Below are positions 57,999-64,000 of a stretch of DNA of 64,000 bases, in pieces. The notes below the pieces were generated by a model. That model worked only from the letters and a program-made list of their open reading frames with translations. It made no database searches and was not told the origin of the DNA. This DNA comes from Nonomuraea sp. MG754425 (GTDB lineage Bacteria; Actinomycetota; Actinomycetes; Streptosporangiales; Streptosporangiaceae): NCBI RefSeq assembly GCF_021699195.1, contig NZ_SSXE01000067.1:31571-95570 (forward strand). Reading direction: 5' to 3'. How positions within the stretch are numbered: position 1 is the stretch's first letter; every line of letters begins with the position of its first letter. Position numbers and translations under genes: made by a program.

Positions 57999-59414
57999 GT
58001 GAGTGATGGCAAGCCGATGCGGCTGTGGGGCGGACGCTTCGAGAGCGGCCCGTCCGACGCGCTGGCCCGGCTGTCGGTGAGCGTGCACTTCGACTGGCGG
58101 CTGGTGCCGTACGACCTGGCGGCGTCCAGGGCGCACGCCCGGGTGCTGCACAGAGCGGGGCTGCTGGACGACGGGGAGCTCGAGCGCATGATCGGCGCCC
58201 TCGACGACCTGGAGCGGGCCTGCAAGGAGGGCGAGTTCCGGCCGACGGTCGCCGACGAGGACGTGCACACCGCGCTGGAGCGCGGCCTGCTGGAGCGGCT
58301 CGGCTCGCTCGGCGGCAAGCTCCGCGCCGGCCGCTCGCGCAACGACCAGATCGCCACCGACCTGCGCCTGTATCTCCGCGATCACGCCCGCACGGTCGTC
58401 TCCCGGCTCGTCGAACTGGAGACCGCGCTGATGGCCCAGGCCGAGCAGCACGCCGAGACGGCCGCGCCCGGCATGACGCACCTGCAACACGCGCAGCCGG
58501 TCTCGTTCGGCCACCAGTTGCTCGCCCACGTGCACGCCTTCGCCCGCGACATCGACCGGATCACCGACTGGGACAGGCGCGCGGCGGTCTCCCCGCTCGG
58601 CTCCGGCGCCCTGGCGGGCTCCTCGCTGCCGCTCGACCCGCAGGCCGTCGCGCAGGAGCTGGGCTTCGCCGCCGCCGCGCCCAACTCGATGGACGCCGTG
58701 GCCGACCGCGACTTCGCGGCCGAGTTCCTGTTCGACGCGGCCCTGATCGGCGTGCACCTGTCGCGGCTGGGCGAGGAGATCGTCCTGTGGGCCTCGCAGG
58801 AGTTCCGCTGGATCGAGATGGACGACGCCTACTCCACCGGCTCGTCGATCATGCCGCAGAAGAAGAACCCCGACGTGGCCGAGCTGGCCCGCGGCAAGTC
58901 CGGACGCCTGATCGGCAACCTGATGGCGATGCTCACCACGCTCAAGGGCCTGCCGCTGACCTACAACCGCGACCTGCAGGAGGACAAGGAGCCGGTCTTC
59001 GACTCGGTCGACACGCTGCTGCTCGTCCTGCCCGCCATGGCCGGGCTGGTCGCCACCATGCGGGTCAACACCGCCCGCATGGAGTCCTCGGCCCCCGACG
59101 GCTTCGCGCTGGCCACCGACCTGGCCGAGCTGCTCGTCCGCCGCGGGGTGCCGTTCCGCGACGCGCACGAGGCCGTCGGGCACCTGGTCGTGTGGTGCCA
59201 GGTCAACGACAAGGACCTCGGCGACCTCACCGACGACGAGCTGGCCAAGGTCTCGCCGCACCTGACGCCCGACGTCCGCGACGTGCTCAGCGTGCCCGGC
59301 GCCCTGGCCGCCCGGCGCGCCCACGGCGGCACCGCGCCCGACCGCGTCCGCGACCAGCTCATCGAGCTGCGCGAGGCGGTCGACACGCAGGCGGCATGGG
59401 CCGCGGGGAGCTGA
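57999..59414 (+). CDS. argH: Argininosuccinate lyase
   Basis: 471 residues of the fumarase/aspartase superfamily. It cleaves argininosuccinate to arginine and fumarate. Signature GSSIMPQKKNPDVAEL; also LRAGRSRNDQIATDLRL and THLQHAQPVSFGHQLL. The start is GTG 57999, six bases after AAGGAG, giving MSDGKPMRLWGGRF; the open frame 30 bases longer has no ribosome site. The glycosylase gene begins within its last codons. Confidence 0.97.
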   Translation: MSDGKPMRLWGGRFESGPSDALARLSVSVHFDWRLVPYDLAASRAHARVLHRAGLLDDGELERMIGALDDLERACKEGEFRPTVADEDVHTALERGLLERLGSLGGKLRAGRSRNDQIATDLRLYLRDHARTVVSRLVELETALMAQAEQHAETAAPGMTHLQHAQPVSFGHQLLAHVHAFARDIDRITDWDRRAAVSPLGSGALAGSSLPLDPQAVAQELGFAAAAPNSMDAVADRDFAAEFLFDAALIGVHLSRLGEEIVLWASQEFRWIEMDDAYSTGSSIMPQKKNPDVAELARGKSGRLIGNLMAMLTTLKGLPLTYNRDLQEDKEPVFDSVDTLLLVLPAMAGLVATMRVNTARMESSAPDGFALATDLAELLVRRGVPFRDAHEAVGHLVVWCQVNDKDLGDLTDDELAKVSPHLTPDVRDVLSVPGALAARRAHGGTAPDRVRDQLIELREAVDTQAAWAAGS

Positions 59415-59998
59415 GCTTCGCCGACGGCGGCGGCGGGGGGCTGAGCGCCGCGCCGCTGCCGCGCGGCTTCTTCGACCGGCCCTCGCACGAGGTGGCGCCC
59501 GACCTGCTCGGGCGCGTGCTCGTGCACGGCTCCGTCGCCGTGCGCCTGACCGAGGTCGAGGCGTACGGCGGCCCCGGCGAAGACCCGGCGGCGCACACCT
59601 ACCGGGGCAGGACACCGCGCAACGCGGTCATGTTCGGCCCGCCCGGCCACCTGTACGTGTACTTCACCTACGGCATGCACTTCTGCGCGAACCTCGTCTG
59701 CCTGCCCGCCGGCCACGGCGCGGCCGTGCTGCTGCGGGCGGGCGAGGTGGTCACGGGCGGCGTCGAGTCCGTTGTGCTCGCGTACCAGGCCGAGCGCCAC
59801 CGCGAGCCGGGCGTCGAAGGCCGGCCCGCCTTCCCCGACCGGATCAGGTCAGGCCCGCGCACCGGCATCTCGACGGCCAAGGACACGCCCTGGCGGTTCT
59901 GGATCGACGACGACCCCACCGTCTCGCCGTACCGGGCTCACGTGCCACGCCGCCGCAGCGCCGCGGCCACCTCCGTGGGGGAGGTGCCCAGCTCGTGA
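59396..59998 (+). CDS. DNA-3-methyladenine glycosylase (MPG/AAG family), possibly internally shortened
   Basis: 200 residues. Base-excision enzyme removing alkylated purines. Conserved parts: FFDRPSHEVAPDLLGRVLV, catalytic Glu in LTEVEAYGGPGEDPAAHTYRGRTPRN, VMFGPPGHLYVYFTYGMHFCANLVC, LLRAGEVV, then PRTGIS, WRFWIDDDPTVSPYR. Between AGEVV and PRTG the usual block with KGPARL, which includes substrate-site residues, is replaced by a short unrelated sequence (ESVVLAYQAERHREPG...). I suspect a deletion of about 30-40 codons. The 5' end overlaps argH by 19 bases and the 3' end overlaps the convergent PH-domain gene by 61. Confidence 0.8.
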   Translation: MGRGELSFADGGGGGLSAAPLPRGFFDRPSHEVAPDLLGRVLVHGSVAVRLTEVEAYGGPGEDPAAHTYRGRTPRNAVMFGPPGHLYVYFTYGMHFCANLVCLPAGHGAAVLLRAGEVVTGGVESVVLAYQAERHREPGVEGRPAFPDRIRSGPRTGISTAKDTPWRFWIDDDPTVSPYRAHVPRRRSAAATSVGEVPSS

Positions 59999-60369
59999 GG
60001 GCTGAAGAGGTGCAGGTTGTCGCCGGTGTCGATCTCCAGCATCTCGCTGCGCAGCCCCCACCGCCTGCGGACGTCCACCTTGACGTCCCAGACGGCCTCC
60101 CACGGCACGTGCAGCTTGCCCGCGAACCCGTGCACGACGGTGATGCCGCTCGCGTCGGCCGCCAGCCGTTCGGGCACGAGCACGTCACGCAGCCCCATCG
60201 CGCCCACCAGCAAGGCAGCGGGCACGGCCAGCATCACACCCCGGAAATCTCCCTCGAACCACCAGTAAACGCCGAGACCGGCGCACACCAGAGCCCCTAA
60301 GATCTTGAAAACGGCCAGCTCGCGACGGACCCTCCACATGGGCACCCAGCGTATCCAAGTGGCGCGCAT
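59938..60369 (-). CDS. PH-domain-containing membrane protein
   Basis: 143 residues. Two hydrophobic helices (LAVFKILGALVCAGLGVYWWF and GVMLAVPAALLVGAMG) precede a bacterial PH-like beta domain: RLAADASGITVVHGFAGKLHVPWEAVWDVKVDVRRRWGLR, then ELGTSPTEVAAAL. This is common in actinobacteria, of unknown role. Start ambiguous: ATG 60369 or 60339. It contains one TTA codon (FKI-L-GALV; bases 60298-60300). It is divergent from tyrS and convergent with the glycosylase. Confidence 0.8.
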   Translation of the reverse strand: MRATWIRWVPMWRVRRELAVFKILGALVCAGLGVYWWFEGDFRGVMLAVPAALLVGAMGLRDVLVPERLAADASGITVVHGFAGKLHVPWEAVWDVKVDVRRRWGLRSEMLEIDTGDNLHLFSPHELGTSPTEVAAALRRRGT

Positions 60370-60426
60370 GCGCACCGATCGGGCAGGCTTGAAGGCATCC
60401 GCATCCGACAGGAAAGCCAGAGAACC

Positions 60427-61692
60427 GTGACCGACATCATCGACGACCTCGCATGGCGAGGCCTGATCGCCCAGTCCACCGACCTCGACGCCCTGCGGGC
60501 GTCCATGGCCAAGGCTCCGATCACGGTCTATTCCGGCTTCGACCCCACCGCGCCGTCCCTGCACATCGGCCACTTCGTGCCGCTGCTGACGCTGCGCCGG
60601 CTCCAGCTCGCCGGGCATCACCCGATCGGGCTCGTCGGCGGCGCCACCGGCCTGATCGGCGACCCGAGCGGCCGTAACACCGAGCGCTCGCTGAACTCCA
60701 GCGAGATCGTCGCCGAATGGGTGGAACGCCTGCGCGGCCAGGTCGGCAAGTTCCTCGACTTCGACGCCGGGGCGAACCCGGCCCGCCTGGTCAGCAACCT
60801 CGACTGGACCGGCGAGCTGAGCGCCATCGACTTCCTGCGCGACATCGGCAAGCACTTCCCGGTCAACCGCATGCTCGCCAGGGAGGCCGTCTCCGCGCGC
60901 CTGACCGGCGAAGGGCTGAGCTACACCGAGTTCAGCTACCAGCTCCTCCAGTCCAACGACTACCTGGAGCTCCACCGCCGCTACGACTGCACGCTGCAGA
61001 TCGGCGGCAGCGACCAGTGGGGCAACATCACCGCGGGCGCCGACCTGATCCGCCGCGTCGAGGGCGGGCACGTGCACGCGCTCACCATGCCGCTCATCAC
61101 CAAGGCCGACGGCACCAAGTTCGGCAAGACGGCGGGCGGCGCGCTCTGGCTCGACCCCGCCATGACCTCGCCGTACGCCTTCTACCAGTACTTCATCAAC
61201 TCCGACGACCGCGACGTGATCCACTACCTCAAGGTGTTCACCTTCCGCGAGCGTGAGGAGATCGAGGCGCTGGAGAAGGCGGTCGCCGAACGCCCCTTCG
61301 CCCGCGAGGCCCAGCGCACCCTGGCCGAGGACCTCACCGAACTGCTGCACGGCAGGCAGGAACTGGACGCGGTCCAGGCCGCCTCCAAGGCCCTGTTCGG
61401 CCAGGGCGCCCTGGAGGAACTGCCCGCCGCCACCCTGGCGGCGGCGCTGGCCGAGGTGCCCAAGGCCGCCGTGCCCGCGCTCGGGGCCACCTTCGTCGAC
61501 CTGCTGACCGACAGCGGCCTGGTCGAGTCGAAGTCGGCGGCGCGGCGCGCGGTCAAGGAGGGCGGCGCGTACCTCAACAACCGCAAGATCACCGACGAGG
61601 CGTACGTGCCGGTCGCCGACGACCTGCTGTCCGGCCGGTTCATCGTGCTCCGGCGCGGCAAGAAGTCGATCGGCGGCGTCGAGGTCGGCTGA
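60427..61692 (+). CDS. tyrS: Tyrosine--tRNA ligase
   Basis: 421-residue class-I aminoacyl-tRNA synthetase. HIGH at residues 46-49 (PSLHIGHFVP), YSGFDPTAPS tyrosine site, IGGSDQWGNI, KMSKS equivalent KFGKT at 231-235, and a C-terminal S4 RNA-binding domain (SKSAARRAVKEGGAYLNNRKI). It starts at GTG with AGGAAAG about 11 bases upstream. A rho-independent hairpin follows the stop. Confidence 0.97.
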   Translation: MTDIIDDLAWRGLIAQSTDLDALRASMAKAPITVYSGFDPTAPSLHIGHFVPLLTLRRLQLAGHHPIGLVGGATGLIGDPSGRNTERSLNSSEIVAEWVERLRGQVGKFLDFDAGANPARLVSNLDWTGELSAIDFLRDIGKHFPVNRMLAREAVSARLTGEGLSYTEFSYQLLQSNDYLELHRRYDCTLQIGGSDQWGNITAGADLIRRVEGGHVHALTMPLITKADGTKFGKTAGGALWLDPAMTSPYAFYQYFINSDDRDVIHYLKVFTFREREEIEALEKAVAERPFAREAQRTLAEDLTELLHGRQELDAVQAASKALFGQGALEELPAATLAAALAEVPKAAVPALGATFVDLLTDSGLVESKSAARRAVKEGGAYLNNRKITDEAYVPVADDLLSGRFIVLRRGKKSIGGVEVG

Positions 61693-61707
61693 CCTCCGTC
61701 ACGCACG

Positions 61708-61742
61708 AAGCGGGCCTCTCGCACGGCGAAGGGCCCGCTTTC
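61708..61742. terminator. Terminator between tyrS and the glycosyltransferase gene
   Basis: Nine-pair stem AAGCGGGCC / GGCCCGCTT, 15-base loop, followed by TTCC on the plus strand and preceded by CG-rich sequence. It lies between the two convergent genes and may serve both. Confidence 0.7.
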
Positions 61743-61767
61743 CGTCGTACGTCCCGACGCCGCCGCG

Positions 61768-63240
61768 CTAGTGGCGGGTGAACAACGCCACCGTCAACCC
61801 CGGCAGATCGCCGGAATGCTTGGCCATGCTGAGCTCGAACCCGGCCCGCTCCACCGCACCCACCCGGGCGATGGAGCCGCCCGTCAGCCCCGACTGCTTC
61901 GTGCCCCGCCACACGACCCAAACCCGCCGGCGTCCCTCCAGCGCCGCCGAGACATCGGAGCGCTCCGGATACCCGAACCCGTCGGCGTCGGGCGCGTCCC
62001 CCGACCGCAGCACGTCGACCGGCATCAGCGAGTCCGCGTAGTAGTCGAACCCCGTGCGCACCTGGCTCTGCCCGTACACGATGGCGTCCTGCGGCTCGGC
62101 CTTGACCACCCGCAACGCCCACGGGATGTTCTCGAACCGGCCGTCCTCCTCCCGTATCTCGACATGGTCGGGAACGGCCAGCGCGCACCCCAGTGCCACC
62201 ACCGCCAGCCCCGCCACCACGTGGAACCGGGGGAGCGCGGCGACCGCGAGGCCCGCCAGCAACGCCAGCGCCGGGGCCGTCACGAACAGGTAGCGGTCCA
62301 CGTACACCGGCGTCACCAGCCACGACACCACGAGCAGCAGCACCGGCGGCAGCACCAGCCAGCCGGTCAGAGCCAGCGGCCAGCTCCGCCCGGCCGTCAC
62401 GGTGGCCGCGCCGCGCGCACGCGTCCGCCACAACAACACCGCTCCCGCCAGGGCCGTCGCGAACAGCGCGACCCCGAGCGTGGTGCTGCCCGCCGCCATC
62501 TTGGGGAACTTCAGCCACACTTCCGGACCGCGCTGGGGGATCCAACTGATGGCGTGCCGCTCCCCGTACCCGATCAGCCCCAGGACGGCGGCCGGCACGC
62601 ACCCCACCGCCAGCGCGGCCAGCATCTTGACCGCGGTCGTGCGACGTGCCAGCAGGAGTTGCGCGGGCAGGACCAGCACCGCGAACAGGTGCGTGGAGCA
62701 CACGAGCGCCACCGCCACGCCGTACACCACCCACCGCCGCACGGCGCCCGGGCGCTCGACGCCCCGGTGCAACGCCCAGAACGAGAAGACGACCGCGGCC
62801 GCCGCGAACGCGTACGACCTGGCGAAAGCCCCGTAGTAGGACACCGAGGGCAGGATCGCGAAGACCGCTGCGGCGATCACCCCGGCCCGGGTGCTGTGCA
62901 GCCGCCGGCCCAGATCGACCAGCAACCAGGCCGCCACCCCGATCGCCACCGCCGACGGCAGCCGCAACCACAGCTCCGCCGTGCCGACCTTTACCCAGAA
63001 GTGCATGAACAGGTAGTAGGGCAGGAAATGGCCGTCGATGTGCCGCGCCAGCTCCACCAGCCCGGACAGCGAACGGCCGGCGGCGCTGATGGTGGCCAGC
63101 TCGTCGCCGTTCAGGGTCGACGAGCCGTTGCCCGAGAACGCGGCGAGCCCGGCGATCAGGCCCATCCACCACGGGGGTGAGGTGCGATGACGCCCGGTGG
63201 CCGGGGGAGTCGGGGGAGCCAGCGTGGCGGCAGTGGTCAC
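61768..63240 (-). CDS. GT-C-type membrane glycosyltransferase (GT39/ArnT-like)
   Basis: 490 residues with about 9-11 membrane helices. The first loop has the acidic motif NGDE (Asp46-Glu47), as in polyprenol-phosphate-dependent mannosyl/arabinosyltransferases, followed by HFLPYYLFMHFWVK. The helices are followed by a C-terminal extracytoplasmic part (from VVKAEPQDAIVYGQSQ). It probably transfers a sugar from a lipid-linked donor to a wall glycan or protein; donor and acceptor are unknown. It is convergent with tyrS and divergent from the rRNA operon. Confidence 0.8.
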   Translation of the reverse strand: MTTAATLAPPTPPATGRHRTSPPWWMGLIAGLAAFSGNGSSTLNGDELATISAAGRSLSGLVELARHIDGHFLPYYLFMHFWVKVGTAELWLRLPSAVAIGVAAWLLVDLGRRLHSTRAGVIAAAVFAILPSVSYYGAFARSYAFAAAAVVFSFWALHRGVERPGAVRRWVVYGVAVALVCSTHLFAVLVLPAQLLLARRTTAVKMLAALAVGCVPAAVLGLIGYGERHAISWIPQRGPEVWLKFPKMAAGSTTLGVALFATALAGAVLLWRTRARGAATVTAGRSWPLALTGWLVLPPVLLLVVSWLVTPVYVDRYLFVTAPALALLAGLAVAALPRFHVVAGLAVVALGCALAVPDHVEIREEDGRFENIPWALRVVKAEPQDAIVYGQSQVRTGFDYYADSLMPVDVLRSGDAPDADGFGYPERSDVSAALEGRRRVWVVWRGTKQSGLTGGSIARVGAVERAGFELSMAKHSGDLPGLTVALFTRH

Positions 63241-63537
63241 CGGGGCAGGATACGTGGCGTGGGGCGGGGTTCATGGCGAATGTGATCGTTATGAGGCACT
63301 GAGACCTCCGACCATCCACCACGGGGTTCCGGTCGGTCCGTAGGGGTGGGGCGGACACCCTCGCGCGGTGGCCTGAAGTCGGTCACGGTCGGGTTCCGCA
63401 CGGAGAACCGTGCAGGGACCCCGGCTGCCGTCCAAACCGTCACCCGAACCGCGTCTGAGCTGGATCTCGTTGAGGCTGCGGGATCGAGGCAGGGCACCTG
63501 GGGCGCGATCACATCGCGACCCGCCGTGCGTGGCGAT
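63241..63537. other. Non-coding spacer between glycosyltransferase and rRNA promoters
   Basis: About 300 bases without a supported gene. Short open frames here have no ribosome sites and no protein-like composition. It presumably holds the glycosyltransferase promoter. Confidence 0.5.
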
Positions 63538-63566
63538 TTGACGTTCAGCGGATCGCGACCTAATGT
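63538..63566 (+). promoter_or_regulatory. rRNA operon promoter 1
   Basis: TTGACG, 17-base spacer, TAATGT. This is the most upstream of three tandem promoters for the downstream rRNA genes. Confidence 0.6.
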
Positions 63567-63723
63567 TTCACTTCGCCCCGGGAGTGAGCCGGACGCCGGT
63601 CAGGCGGACGGGCCCCCAGGGCAAGCCCCTTGAAACAAACGAGCCAACCCGGCAGAGCCGCTTCGGCGTGCTTCAGCTTGGGCGGCTCCTGGGCGTGCCG
63701 AAGTCACCGGAAAATCGGTTGAT

Positions 63724-63752
63724 TCGACATGACTCGGGTGTCACGGTAAGTT
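63724..63752 (+). promoter_or_regulatory. rRNA operon promoter 2
   Basis: TCGACA, 17-base spacer, TAAGTT. It is weaker than its neighbours; the spacing is ideal. Confidence 0.45.
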
Positions 63753-63817
63753 TCGGGAGCTGCTCCGGACCGGGGCACATCTTGGACGATCGGATCGCTT
63801 CAAGTCAAGCTTCGAAC

Positions 63818-63847
63818 TTGACAGGGAGCGGGAGGATCGGATAAGAT
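63818..63847 (+). promoter_or_regulatory. rRNA operon promoter 3 (strongest)
   Basis: TTGACA, 18-base spacer, TAAGAT, close to the housekeeping sigma consensus. Transcription would start near 63854. Confidence 0.7.
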
Positions 63848-64000
63848 AGAGATGAGCGAGATAGCGCCTCCGCGCTAGAGTTCATGAAAGTGAATTCGAG
63901 CCGGATGTACGCGTCCGTTTCTTGAGAACTCAACAGTGTGTTAAAAGCCAGTGCATGATTTTTCATGCAACACCTCGTCAAGATTGTTTTCTTGATGGAT
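63848..64000 (+). other. rRNA operon leader with antitermination and processing elements
   Basis: TTCTTGAGAACTCAACAGTG (63919-63938) is the conserved actinobacterial pre-rRNA leader containing the boxA-like antitermination element. Hairpins TGCATGA/TCATGCA (63952-63969) and TCAAGA/TCTTGA (63978-63995) follow and would belong to the 5' side of the RNase III/processing stem. The mature 16S 5' end is not reached before the window ends, so no rRNA gene itself is annotated. Confidence 0.75.

Noticed and set aside
63346..63844. Two short plus-strand frames near the right edge
   Set aside because: They lie across the rRNA promoters, have no ribosome sites and have low-complexity composition.
1..64000. 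CRISPR arrays, prophage, integrases or insertion sequences
   Set aside because: No regularly spaced direct repeats of CRISPR size, no transposase or integrase motifs (DDE, tyrosine recombinase) and no terminal inverted repeats bounding any block were seen.
1..64000. tRNA genes, including as attachment site for the accessory block
   Set aside because: I looked for GGTTCGA-type T-loops with matching acceptor stems in the intergenic regions and found none convincing.

Overview
The window is a high-GC actinomycete chromosome segment, most likely Nonomuraea or another Streptosporangiaceae. This rests on base composition, gene content, GTG/TTG starts and the backbone order. The backbone is the 3' end of pheT, then argC-J-B-D-F-R-G-H, a 3-methyladenine DNA glycosylase, tyrS and the leader of an rRNA operon whose 16S gene starts just beyond the right edge. 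Genus level is an inference.

Between pheT (ends 2309) and argC (starts 51102) lie about 48.8 kb of accessory genes. In order: a Uma2-type endonuclease, a small unknown protein and a phosphoesterase; an MFS exporter, a SnoaL-like protein, a small membrane protein and an acyl-CoA ligase; a secreted GH10-Fn3-CBM2 xylanase; a graveyard of MarR/SnoaL remnants; a VOC protein; a GH38 alpha-mannosidase with a convergent ROK repressor and a carbohydrate ABC transporter; a 1235-residue secreted subtilase; TetR and SDR genes; a peptide/muropeptide uptake and recycling operon (25-33 kb) with AnmK, a cytosolic beta-lactamase-fold hydrolase, a fused double ABC ATPase and a divergent RpiR/MurR-type regulator; a sulfotransferase and Tat-exported sulfatase; a truncated peptidoglycan amidase; a formate dehydrogenase cluster; and an L-rhamnose catabolic regulon (LacI repressor, rhamnulokinase, GH42 galactosidase, mutarotase, isomerase, aldolase-dehydrogenase).

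The theme of the accessory block is scavenging of polymers (xylan, mannosides, rhamnose/galactose polymers, protein, sulfated compounds, peptidoglycan). Control sites are clear in several places. Six copies of a TTAAAACGTTTTAA-like element surround the rhamnose genes, a GTAAATC-N5-GATTTAC operator sits inside the mannoside ABC promoter, CGAAACTTTCG-type palindromes flank the xylanase promoter, and tandem ARG boxes precede argC. Rare TTA leucine codons occur at the very start of the three secreted-enzyme genes (xylanase, subtilase, sulfatase), suggesting bldA-type developmental control.

A second theme is gene damage. The mannosidase lacks its normal C-terminus and reads on through the antisense of the ROK gene. 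fdhB and nrfD are joined by a deletion at a short GGTGGTGG tract. The amidase has lost its start, the glycosylase seems to lack an internal block, and MarR and SnoaL genes survive only as fragments. These are either real deletions or assembly collapses in GC-rich sequence; the data here cannot separate the two.
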